Assembly (NCBI RefSeq): GCF_021432385.1
Contig: NZ_JAEACT010000002.1
Coordinates: 1,817,501 to 1,881,500 of the forward strand
Direction of reading: 5' to 3'
From: Clostridium hydrogenum
GTDB lineage: Bacteria; Bacillota; Clostridia; Clostridiales; Clostridiaceae
Length of the DNA: 64,000 nt
Under the pieces are notes generated by a model. The model was not told where the DNA came from. It was given only the letters and a program-made list of their open reading frames with translations, and made no database searches. Position numbers and translations under genes: made by a program. Of the stretch, positions 16,336-23,417 are shown in pieces. Numbering within the stretch: the stretch's first letter is position 1; the number at the start of each line of letters is the position of its first letter.

Positions 16336-16755
16336 TTATATAAACTCGTCAAGCATCCATTGCAATTCTCCAGAAGTTTCAACTTTTTTAAAAACAACTC
16401 TATCAGATCCATTACTAAAAATTATTTTATTATTTATTAATTCCATATCATATGAACTCAAATCTTTTATAATTCTAATATCATAAAGAGTAACATTCTC
16501 AATAAATTTCTTATGCTGCTTTCTAATAGCATACTGATGTATTAAGCCACAATCTATCAAAATATAATCATTTAATGTCACTACGCCCAAATGATTATAT
16601 TTATTACTTCCTGGGTAAAACTCAATATCATCATTCATTCTAATATCTGTTGGAAATTCATTTGGGTATATAGTATAAAATTTTTCTCCAGCTACAACCT
16701 TTATATATGGGAAACAATCATTTATTCCAGAATAGTCTATTACAGTACCTACCAT
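16336..16755 (-). CDS. Unknown protein, 139 aa
   Basis: ATG 16755 is chosen because AAGGGAG precedes it; an upstream in-frame TTG (16773) would overlap that site. The product starts MVGTVIDYSGIND and is beta-rich with many aromatic residues, no signal peptide and no membrane segment. No family is recognised. It follows the coiled-coil gene on the minus strand by about 20 bases, so the two probably form an operon. Confidence 0.5.
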   Translation of the reverse strand: MVGTVIDYSGINDCFPYIKVVAGEKFYTIYPNEFPTDIRMNDDIEFYPGSNKYNHLGVVTLNDYILIDCGLIHQYAIRKQHKKFIENVTLYDIRIIKDLSSYDMELINNKIIFSNGSDRVVFKKVETSGELQWMLDEFI

Positions 16756-16776
16756 TTTAAAAACTCCCTTCAAGAT

Positions 16777-17013
16777 TTATAGCAGTTTACTTAACTGCTT
16801 CATAGATTCCGATTTATATCCTATAATAGCCAGCACTTGGTTAATTCCCTCGGCGTATCCTTGTTTTTGGTCTGCTCTCCTTAGTTTCATAGTTGCCTCA
16901 TGAAGTTCTTTATCAACTTTTTCAGCCTTTTTATATAATTCATTAGCTTCCTCAATACTGTTTATTGCTTCCTTGCATAATTTTTCACATTTACTTTTTT
17001 CTAAATTTGTCAT
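16777..17013 (-). CDS. Small coiled-coil protein, 78 aa
   Basis: ATG 17013 is preceded by AAAGGAG. The product is almost entirely helical with heptad-like spacing (SIEEANELYKKAEKVDKELH) and ends with a short hydrophobic segment (INQVLAIIGYKS). No family assignment. Probably transcribed together with the 139-aa gene. Confidence 0.5.
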   Translation of the reverse strand: MTNLEKSKCEKLCKEAINSIEEANELYKKAEKVDKELHEATMKLRRADQKQGYAEGINQVLAIIGYKSESMKQLSKLL

Positions 17014-17095
17014 TTTGAATTACTCCTTTTCAATTTTATTGGAGTATGCTATTATAATTTTAGCAACTCCTTTATTTCAGTTGGGTGTTGTACGG

Positions 17096-17138
17096 GAAAT
17101 CTGCAAACTTTGGTCAGGGAGCAGATTTCTTTTTTTTT
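17096..17138 (+). terminator. Strong plus-strand terminator (possible end of a small RNA)
   Basis: GAAATCTGC (17096-17104) pairs perfectly with GCAGATTTC (17121-17129), followed by nine T residues. No plus-strand gene precedes it; a TATAAT at 17053-17058 suggests a short RNA of about 75 nt. The hairpin lies just beyond the 3' end of hicB, which runs the other way. Confidence 0.7.
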
Positions 17139-17146
17139 GTTTAATA

Positions 17147-17563
17147 TTATTTATTATCTTTAATGCCTAGATGTTGTTTAAGTGCAGTTTGAAGAATCAA
17201 AGAGAAATTTACCTTTTTCTCTTCACCAAGCTTTTTAAGCCATTGTGGCATTGTTACAGTAGTCTTTACACTCTTGTTTGCCATTTCTTCACGTATTAAA
17301 GGCATGAAGGCTTCAATAGGGACTATAAAGCTGCCATTTTGTGCTTTTATTTTTTCTGGTGCAGTTGGTTCGGGGATTTCTTCATTATCTTCTTCAAAAC
17401 TATATAGATGCAATTCTAAAGCTTCTTTTGCCATTGATAAAGACTCAGCTAATGTATCACCTTCGGTTATACATCCAGGTAAATCAGGGAAGGTGATGCA
17501 ATAGCCACCTTCTTCAGCAGGTTCAAATATAGCAGAATAAATATACTTATCTTTTTTATTCAA
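17147..17563 (-). CDS. hicB: HicB antitoxin
   Basis: A 138-aa protein. The N-terminal partial RNase-H-fold domain (YSAIFEPAEEGGYCITFPDL, PGCITEGDTLAESLSMAKEA) is the HicB antitoxin fold that blocks the HicA active site. The C-terminal part (KTTVTMPQWLKKLGEEKKVN) is a ribbon-helix-helix-type DNA-binding domain for autorepression. It lies downstream of the toxin gene in one operon. Its last codons coincide with one copy of the 15-nt repeat that also occurs between the two genes. Confidence 0.9.
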   Translation of the reverse strand: MNKKDKYIYSAIFEPAEEGGYCITFPDLPGCITEGDTLAESLSMAKEALELHLYSFEEDNEEIPEPTAPEKIKAQNGSFIVPIEAFMPLIREEMANKSVKTTVTMPQWLKKLGEEKKVNFSLILQTALKQHLGIKDNK

Positions 17564-17621
17564 GTTACCACTTCCTTTTGAATTTTAATATTATTTATTA
17601 TAAAACTTTTGCAAGGGGACT

Positions 17622-17804
17622 TTATTTAAGTCCCGCTTGTTTAAGTATAGAATTCAGTGTTCCGACTTTTAAATCCGTATTATGATTTGGAATTGTTACA
17701 ATTCCTTTTTTAGTTGGGTGAGTTAGCTGAATGTGTGAACCTCGCTGTCTTATTATTTCCCAACCATCATTTTTTAGGATTTTTAATATTTCTTTTGGTT
17801 TCAT
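17622..17804 (-). CDS. hicA: HicA mRNA interferase toxin
   Basis: A 60-aa protein with ATG 17804 after GGAGGAG (an in-frame GTG at 17810 overlaps the site). The double-stranded-RNA-binding-like fold of HicA is evident: KEILKILKNDGWEIIRQRGS, the catalytic His in GSHIQLTHP, then VTIPNH and VGTLNSILKQAGL. HicA cleaves mRNA when HicB is lost, stabilising mobile DNA or limiting phage growth. Complete and apparently active. Confidence 0.92.
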   Translation of the reverse strand: MKPKEILKILKNDGWEIIRQRGSHIQLTHPTKKGIVTIPNHNTDLKVGTLNSILKQAGLK

Positions 17805-17826
17805 TATCACTCCTCCTTACAATTAT

Positions 17827-17856
17827 ATTATAGCACGTCTAAATAGGACGTGTCAA
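17827..17856 (-). promoter_or_regulatory. hicAB promoter with palindromic operator
   Basis: On the minus strand TTGACA (17851-17856) and TATAAT (17827-17832) are separated by 18 bases. Inside the spacer lies CACGTC-CTATTTA-GACGTG (17834-17852), a perfect 6+6 inverted repeat suited to HicB binding, overlapping both promoter boxes. Confidence 0.85.
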
Positions 17857-18015
17857 TATAAAATTAGAATAAATTTATACTTTTATATAAAAATGGATAA
17901 ATAATATTTAAACTTGATATTTTACTTTATTTTTATTTTTGTATAAAATATTGCCAAAATATTAACATTTTGTTACAATATAAAAGAAAAATACATATCT
18001 AGAGGGGGACTCATA

Positions 18016-18819
18016 ATGAATAAAAATATGACAACTTGCAAAGCATGTGGTAAAGAAATTGCCAAAGGCGCAAAAATATGCCCACATTGTGGAAAAGACC
18101 AAAGGAATTTTTTCATGAAGCATAAGATTATATCAGCAGTAGGAATAATAATTATACTATGTGTGGCAGGTAAGGCATTAGGTAGTGATGGAAATAAGGA
18201 CACCTCTACCACAAAAGAGGCAAGCTCTACAACTTCAAAGAGTACAAAAGTTTCTACGGCTACTAAAACTGAAACTAAACCAGAAGTTAAGCAAAGACAA
18301 GTACAGGGGAAAGCTACTGATTTAGGAGCGGGAACATTCACAGTAGGAAAGGATATTCCAGAAGGAGTATATGATGCAACACCAGCAGATGGACAAGGTA
18401 ATTTCACTATTACAAATGCAGCCAGTATGGACCTTGATGTAAATGAAATTTTAGGAACATCTGATGGAATGGGAGTTTCAAAAGTTAGAGTAAAACTTGT
18501 TAAAGATGAACAGATAAAATTAGAGAGTATAAATAAAACTCATTTTGAACCAGTTACAGCTCAATTTGTTACAGATCATAAAGCATTGTCACTTTATAGT
18601 GGAAGATTTGTGGTAGGAGAAGATATTGGAAAAGGAAGATACACAGCTACACCAGCAAGCGGAGGTGGAAACTTCATAGTTACTAGTAAAGATGGAGATA
18701 ATAAGTCTAATGAAGTTTTAGGTGAAGATGGAGTAAAACAGGTAACTGTAGACTTAGATGATGGAGATATAATTAATATTTCATCGTTAAATCAAGTTAA
18801 TTTTGCACCTGCGAATTAG
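18016..18819 (+). CDS. Zinc-ribbon, single-pass membrane protein with two repeated extracellular domains
   Basis: A 267-aa protein. Residues 8-28 form a zinc ribbon (CKACGKEI, CPHCGK), residues ~38-55 a membrane helix, and ~58-95 a Ser/Thr-rich linker. Two repeats of a ~75-residue beta domain follow (GTFTVGKDIPEGVYDATP and GRFVVGEDIGKGRYTATP). Such proteins occur in clostridial chromosomes and elements; the zinc ribbon would face the cytosol and the repeats the outside. Function unknown. GAGGGGGACT precedes ATG 18016. Confidence 0.7.
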   Translation: MNKNMTTCKACGKEIAKGAKICPHCGKDQRNFFMKHKIISAVGIIIILCVAGKALGSDGNKDTSTTKEASSTTSKSTKVSTATKTETKPEVKQRQVQGKATDLGAGTFTVGKDIPEGVYDATPADGQGNFTITNAASMDLDVNEILGTSDGMGVSKVRVKLVKDEQIKLESINKTHFEPVTAQFVTDHKALSLYSGRFVVGEDIGKGRYTATPASGGGNFIVTSKDGDNKSNEVLGEDGVKQVTVDLDDGDIINISSLNQVNFAPAN

Positions 18820-18833
18820 AAAGAGGAGTAACC

Positions 18834-18868
18834 AAAAAGGAGCGTGTTAAATGCTCCTTTTATTTTTT
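18834..18868 (+). terminator. Terminator
   Basis: AAAAAGGAGC (18834-18843) pairs with GCTCCTTTT (18853-18861), followed by ATTTTTTT. Confidence 0.85.
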
Positions 18869-18925
18869 TGTAACTAGACAAAATGTTTCAGTGGATTTAA
18901 AATTAAATGTGGGGGGCGAAAAAAA

Positions 18926-20125
18926 TTGTCTACAAAAGAAAATAAAGGGAATCAGGAAATTAAGCAGATAAGAAAAGAATTGGGGATAACACAATCTGAA
19001 CTGGCGTTTAAGGGAATGACTAAAAGTGTTATAGCGAAATTAGAAAGTGGAGAAAGGGAGTTAAATCCCAAACAAGCATCTATGTTAGCCACTAGATTTG
19101 GGGAGTTTGGATATATAGTTTCAGCACAAGTGCTTTTGGGGCAGGATAAAGATGTAGCAGAAATATTAAAACCTATACAACATAATATAACAGAGAATAC
19201 ATTATATGAAATGGATGAAATAATTTCAAAATCAAGCGATGATAAGGCTGTTGAAATTATACTTGGTGCAATAAATGCACTAAAAAAAGATGTGTACCTA
19301 TATGCAAATTTAATTTTAAAATATATAATTAAACTTAATGAATTTAAACTAGAAAAAGAAGATTACATACAAATCAATTTAGATTTGATGCGCATATATA
19401 CAATACTGGAACGATACAATGATGTATTAATTGTATCGACGGCAATTAAAAATTATGAAGGTGAGTTCTGTAAAAAAGATTTTGCTGCATATAATTTTAA
19501 TATTGCAAACGCCTATTATTATTTGAAACAGTATGGAATATCAAAAAAATTTTTAGCTAAGGCTACGAGAATTAATGAACATAGCCTTGATCTACACATA
19601 CTTACTGTTGAAAGTAATATATTGACTATGGAGAAAAAATATAAAGAATCGATAGCGATTAATGAAAAAATAATCAAGAAAGCAACAATGTCAAATTCAA
19701 AATTATATATCGCAAATGCTTTTAGCAATATAGCATACATGTTTACGGAACAAAGTAAACTAGATGAAGCACAAAAATATATTAACAAAGCGCTTTCATA
19801 CTATAATGATATAGAAGTTTACTATCGTTTTAATATAGTGAATAATAAATTTTATTTAGAATTGAAAAAAAGCACTGCGACATTTGAATCATTTAAAGAG
19901 TTAATATTACTGTCTGTCAAAGCTAGAGACATAGACCGAATGAATGAAAATATAATTCTCTATGTAAAATATTGCGTAGAACATGACGAAACAAATATTG
20001 TAGATGTATTAAAATTTTTTGATAAAAAGAATATAATTATAAATGATAGTGTAAAATTAGAAATACTAAAACGAACTCGTAACAGCTCACAGTTTGAAGA
20101 TTTTTTTGAAAAAATAACAAAATAG
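18926..20125 (+). CDS. RRNPP-type quorum-sensing regulator (HTH + TPR)
   Basis: A 399-aa protein with TTG start at 18926 after GTGGGGGG. Residues ~10-65 are an XRE helix-turn-helix (IKQIRKELGITQSELA, SVIAKLESGERELN). The remainder is a run of tetratricopeptide-type helical hairpins (AAYNFNIANAYYYLKQYG, IANAFSNIAYMFTEQSKLDE). This is the architecture of RRNPP receptors (PlcR, NprR, PrgX, clostridial Qsr proteins), which bind a re-imported peptide pheromone and switch DNA binding. A small exported peptide gene lies 69 bases downstream, as in such pairs. Near the prophage right end it may link element behaviour or host genes to cell density. Confidence 0.85.
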   Translation: MSTKENKGNQEIKQIRKELGITQSELAFKGMTKSVIAKLESGERELNPKQASMLATRFGEFGYIVSAQVLLGQDKDVAEILKPIQHNITENTLYEMDEIISKSSDDKAVEIILGAINALKKDVYLYANLILKYIIKLNEFKLEKEDYIQINLDLMRIYTILERYNDVLIVSTAIKNYEGEFCKKDFAAYNFNIANAYYYLKQYGISKKFLAKATRINEHSLDLHILTVESNILTMEKKYKESIAINEKIIKKATMSNSKLYIANAFSNIAYMFTEQSKLDEAQKYINKALSYYNDIEVYYRFNIVNNKFYLELKKSTATFESFKELILLSVKARDIDRMNENIILYVKYCVEHDETNIVDVLKFFDKKNIIINDSVKLEILKRTRNSSQFEDFFEKITK

Positions 20126-20194
20126 TAATATGCATTTCATATATTTAGTACTATTTTGAATTTAATTTTAATAATAGATGAAAGAAGGTAAAAA

Positions 20195-20323
20195 ATGAAA
20201 AAATTAAAAAAAATTTTTACAATCTCTTTGATAGTTATTTCACTAATTTATATAGTAAACTTATGTGGCGGACCTGGTGGGGTGTCGCCAGCTGCGACAG
20301 AAGCTACATTGCAAATAAAATAA
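20195..20323 (+). CDS. Putative quorum-sensing pro-peptide, 42 aa
   Basis: ATG 20195 follows GAAGG six bases away. The peptide has a basic start (MKKLKKIF), a hydrophobic signal-like segment (residues 8-23) and a polar C-terminal tail beginning CGGPGGV (24-30) and ending TEATLQIK. Size, export signal and location directly behind an RRNPP receptor gene mark it as the precursor of the signalling peptide; the mature form would come from the C-terminal 10-18 residues and probably includes the GGPGG segment. A strong terminator follows 11 bases after the stop. The pairing is an inference from context. Confidence 0.75.
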   Translation: MKKLKKIFTISLIVISLIYIVNLCGGPGGVSPAATEATLQIK

Positions 20324-20334
20324 TCAAAAAAAGT

Positions 20335-20374
20335 AAAAATTCCGTATTCGACAAGAATTACGGAATTTTTTCTA
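20335..20374 (+). terminator. Terminator after the pro-peptide gene
   Basis: AAAAATTCCGTA (20335-20346) pairs with TACGGAATTTTT (20359-20370); the stem continues inward through TTC/GAA, followed by TTCTATTGCTTTTTT. Confidence 0.85.
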
Positions 20375-20675
20375 TTGCTTTTTTTATTCGTCCGGTAGTA
20401 AAATTATATCATTAAGTAAGAAAATTCACTTACAAAATAAAATTATTTTAAACAAGCAATACAGGTGCAGGGTTATCTGTTACTGTAAATTAAAAAAGCA
20501 AACATTATTTTATGCATATCAAAAATAATGCAATCTAAAACAGAACATACATTCAATAATTCGTCATAGATAACTTAGCATTGGGGGAAGCAAAGTATGA
20601 AGATCAGAATGACAATAGTTTGTGGTAAAAAGAGAATTATAATTAAAAGGGAAAGTAAAAATAAAAAGGAAAGCC
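20371..20675. other. Gap between the signalling pair and the terminal HTH gene
   Basis: An AT-rich stretch with no supported gene. A 32-aa frame (20597-20695, begins MKIRMTIVCGKKRIII) has GGGGGAAG before its ATG but ends inside the opposite gene's 3' end and looks accidental. A hairpin (GGAAAGCC with GGCTCTCC, about 20669-20690) next to an A-rich run would terminate the minus-strand HTH gene. Confidence 0.4.
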
Positions 20676-21026
20676 TCAAAAAGGCTCTCCCTTAATCTTT
20701 TCTAATTTTCTATTCAATCTATTAGTTAAATCTTTACTAGGGACATACCTTGTAAGCAGATCACTTACAAACCCCTTACTATATCCTAAATATTTACCAA
20801 CATCATCCCAGTTCTTGGCACCAATATATGCTCTTATTTTATATAGCTTTTCTTGTATAGTTTTTTCCTTCATATTATATAATTGAAGATATTCTATATT
20901 ATTAACTTCAAAATAGTCACAAATATGTTTCCAATAATAATAAGGTGATTTAATTCTGTCCCTTTCTACATAAGATAATGTAGTTTCGCTTATGCCTACA
21001 TGTTTAGACAATTCTTTTATAGTCAT
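20676..21026 (-). CDS. Prophage helix-turn-helix protein (start uncertain)
   Basis: A 116-aa DNA-binding protein: XRE helix-turn-helix in residues 1-60 (MTIKELSKHVGISETTLSYV) and a second helical region with DVGKYLGYSKGFVSDLLTRY, resembling a further DNA-recognition helix. The coding similarity seems to extend upstream of ATG 21026: in frame 21027-21074 reads VDSLGARIKTLRLEHN, the normal beginning of an XRE domain, but contains no ATG, GTG or TTG and no ribosome site. The gene may have lost its start. It lies about 100 bases from the comM junction. Confidence 0.6.
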   Translation of the reverse strand: MTIKELSKHVGISETTLSYVERDRIKSPYYYWKHICDYFEVNNIEYLQLYNMKEKTIQEKLYKIRAYIGAKNWDDVGKYLGYSKGFVSDLLTRYVPSKDLTNRLNRKLEKIKGEPF

Positions 21027-21117
21027 ATTATGCTCTAATCTTAGAGTTTTAATTCGAGCCCCTAAAGAATCTACATATATATATGTAGTTATTTTTTTAG
21101 TTATGTCAAACTTGGAA

Positions 21118-21135
21118 TTGTCACGGTCATGGATT
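21118..21135. other. Prophage-chromosome junction (attachment site) in comM
   Basis: On the minus strand, comM reads GCT-TTA-AAT-CCA-TG and then changes to A-CCG-TGA-CAA. Intact ComM proteins continue after Asn-Pro with a Cys-Pro-Cys-Gly motif, so the shared TG places the crossover within a few bases of 21127-21131. The other comM fragment should lie left of the window. Confidence 0.75.
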
Positions 21136-22167
21136 TAAAGCCCCAACTAGCATGAAATCTGAAGGGTATAATACATTGCCTGAGGCTCTTGATATTACAA
21201 CATTTTTATCTTCTAGTGGCTGACGAAGAGCTTCTAAACATTTTTTGTTAAATTCAAGCATTTCATCAAGAAATAGCACTCCATCATGTGCTAGAGAAAC
21301 TTCACCAGGAAGAAGTTTTGAGCTTCCTCCTATTAAACTTGTTTTTGTACATGTATGATGAGGATTTCTAAAGGGTCTCTTTGTAACTAATTGATTATTT
21401 AAGAGCTTCCCGGTGACACTATATATTTTTGTTACTTCAATTGCTTCATCATAGCTTAAATCAGGAAGTATAGAGGGAATTCGTTTGGCCATCATTGTCT
21501 TACCTGATCCGGGAGGTCCAAATAGTATAATATTGTGATTCCCAGCTGCTGCAACTTCAATTGCCCTTTTGCAAGCAGATTGCCCTGAAACTTCAGAAAA
21601 ATTAAGTGTATAGTCTAATTTTTGTTTTCTTTTAGCATTGTGAAACGGAAGCATATCTTTGAATTTAATAAAATTTATTAATTGATCTAGATTTTCAAAT
21701 GGGTATATTTCTACATCATCTATGATTGAACATTCTTCTGCATTTTTTAACGGTACTATAAATTTTTTATAACCTTTTGATATACCTTCTAGCACTACAG
21801 GGAGTGCACCAGTAACTGCATTTATATTCCCGTTTAAGGATAGTTCTCCAATTATTAGATATTCATTTGAATCGTCAAAATATATTTGATCGGTGGCTTT
21901 AAGTATACCTATTGCTATAGGAAGATCAAATGAAGAACCTTCTTTTTTTAAATTAGCGGGTGCTAAATTAACAGTCATTCTTTTAACTGGAAAAGTAAAA
22001 TTTGAATTTAATATAGCTGAACGAACTCTTTCTTTAGATTCTCTAACAGCAGTATCAGCTAAGCCAACCATATTAAATGAAGGAAGTCCTCTAGTAATAT
22101 CAATTTCCACAGAAACTATAAATCCAGTTATGCCAGATACTGCAGCCGAATTTATTATTGTAGCCAT
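21127..22167 (-). pseudogene. comM: comM (yifB), 5' two thirds, interrupted by the prophage
   Basis: A 346-residue fragment of a Mg-chelatase-like AAA+ ATPase, usually ~500 aa. The N-terminal Lon-like domain ([20 protein letters not shown]) and the ATPase core with Walker A ([15 protein letters not shown]) and Walker B region ([11 protein letters not shown]) are present; it stops after [11 protein letters not shown], before the Cys-rich and sensor-2 parts. ComM promotes branch migration of transformed DNA in naturally competent bacteria. Start ATG 22167 has GAGGTGAT. dprA, another transformation gene, lies divergently upstream. Confidence 0.9.
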
Positions 22168-22314
22168 ATAATCACCTCGGTTTAAATTATTGACAATAGG
22201 CTTAATTATATTCTATTCATCCATTATTTATTGAATAAAAAATTTTTTTGTGTTTAAAATTATATATAGATTGTTTCAAATTATATTTAAAATAGTTTGT
22301 TGAGGTAATTTAAT

Positions 22315-23382
22315 ATGAATGATTATGATTTATGGTTTACTATTCTTAAGATAACGAACAAGGATAAATTAAATTTAATAAAGCAATTTGGAGATACAAA
22401 AGAAATTTGGTATAGATTTATAAATGAACAAAAGTTCAAAGAAAAGTTTTGTTATGATGAAAGTAAAATAAATAAAATTAAAGAAACTATGATTAGAGAT
22501 GAGATAAGTGCAGTTTTTTATACCGATGATAATTATCCTAAAGCATTAAAAAATTATGAAGACATGCCAATAGGATTGTTTTATAAGGGTAATATAAAAA
22601 AATTAAACAGCATAAGTAATAATGTAGCAATAGTTGGATCTAGAAAGTGTACCCATTATGGCATTGATACAACTAGAATAATATGCAGAGAATTAGTAAA
22701 GCATGATATTGGTATAATAAGTGGTATGGCACGTGGAATAGATTCATATGCTCATGCAGAATGCATTGAAAATGGAGGGTATACTTGTGCAATACTTGGT
22801 TCTGGTGCAAATGTAATATATCCAAGAGAAAATAAAAGTTTGTATTGCAATATAATTAAAGATGGGTGTATAATTTCTCAATATGAGCCAGATACAAAAC
22901 CTTTTGCATATAACTTTCCAGTTAGAAATGCGATTATAAGTGGATTAAGTAAACTAGTTGTTGTAATTGAAGCAGGAATAAAGAGTGGTTCACTTATAAC
23001 AGCGACTGATGCATTGGAACAGGGAAAGGATGTTGGTGCAGTACCAGGATCTATATTTTCACAAATGAGTTTGGGAACCAATATGTTGATTAAAGAAGGA
23101 GCACATCCAATTACAAAAGGCAGTGATATTTTTTCAATATTAGGATTACAAATTAATGAAGAAAAAGAATTAAATAGTAAAACAAGATGCAAAGTTTGTG
23201 GCACTATAGAAAAAAATTTGTATAGCTTAATTACAGATATTCCAATACATATAGATGATATTAAAAGATTAACTAATATTGACATAAAGGAGTTATATGA
23301 GTTATTATTTGAAATGCAGTTAAAAAATGAAATTTTATGTTTGAGCGGAAATTATTACGTAAGAATAAATGATACTTTTTAA
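22315..23382 (+). CDS. dprA: DNA-processing protein DprA
   Basis: A 355-aa protein. The Rossmann-like DprA/Smf core carries NVAIVGSRKCTHYG, IISGMARGIDSYAH, AILGSGANVIYP and SGSLITATDALEQG, and a winged-helix-like C-terminal domain follows. DprA loads RecA on incoming single-stranded DNA during transformation. It is followed 35 bases later by topA, an order conserved in Firmicutes. Complete, unlike the neighbouring comM. GAGGTAATTT precedes ATG. Confidence 0.93.
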   Translation: MNDYDLWFTILKITNKDKLNLIKQFGDTKEIWYRFINEQKFKEKFCYDESKINKIKETMIRDEISAVFYTDDNYPKALKNYEDMPIGLFYKGNIKKLNSISNNVAIVGSRKCTHYGIDTTRIICRELVKHDIGIISGMARGIDSYAHAECIENGGYTCAILGSGANVIYPRENKSLYCNIIKDGCIISQYEPDTKPFAYNFPVRNAIISGLSKLVVVIEAGIKSGSLITATDALEQGKDVGAVPGSIFSQMSLGTNMLIKEGAHPITKGSDIFSILGLQINEEKELNSKTRCKVCGTIEKNLYSLITDIPIHIDDIKRLTNIDIKELYELLFEMQLKNEILCLSGNYYVRINDTF

Positions 23383-23417
23383 ATAGCTTATTTAGACAGA
23401 ATTTTGGAGGGGATAAG

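Larger units (their letters stand above)
1..21131. mobile_element. Prophage remnant integrated in comM (right part; left end outside window)
   Basis: The right boundary is where the comM reading frame breaks at about 21127-21131. Phage content seen: ArpU-like regulator, terminase small and large subunits, SPP1-type portal, minor head protein, GH25 lysin and LLH holin. No capsid, scaffold, tail, tape-measure or baseplate gene lies between the minor head gene and the lysin, and no integrase is in the window (it would be left of position 1). Several genes carry stop codons or are truncated. It cannot make virions alone from what is visible. It could be a decaying prophage, or a domesticated element that keeps packaging, lysis, toxin-antitoxin and signalling genes. 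Confidence 0.9.

Noticed and set aside
17973-18407. 144-codon minus-strand frame opposite the zinc-ribbon gene
   Set aside because: The plus-strand gene has a ribosome site and clear domains; the opposite frame has neither.
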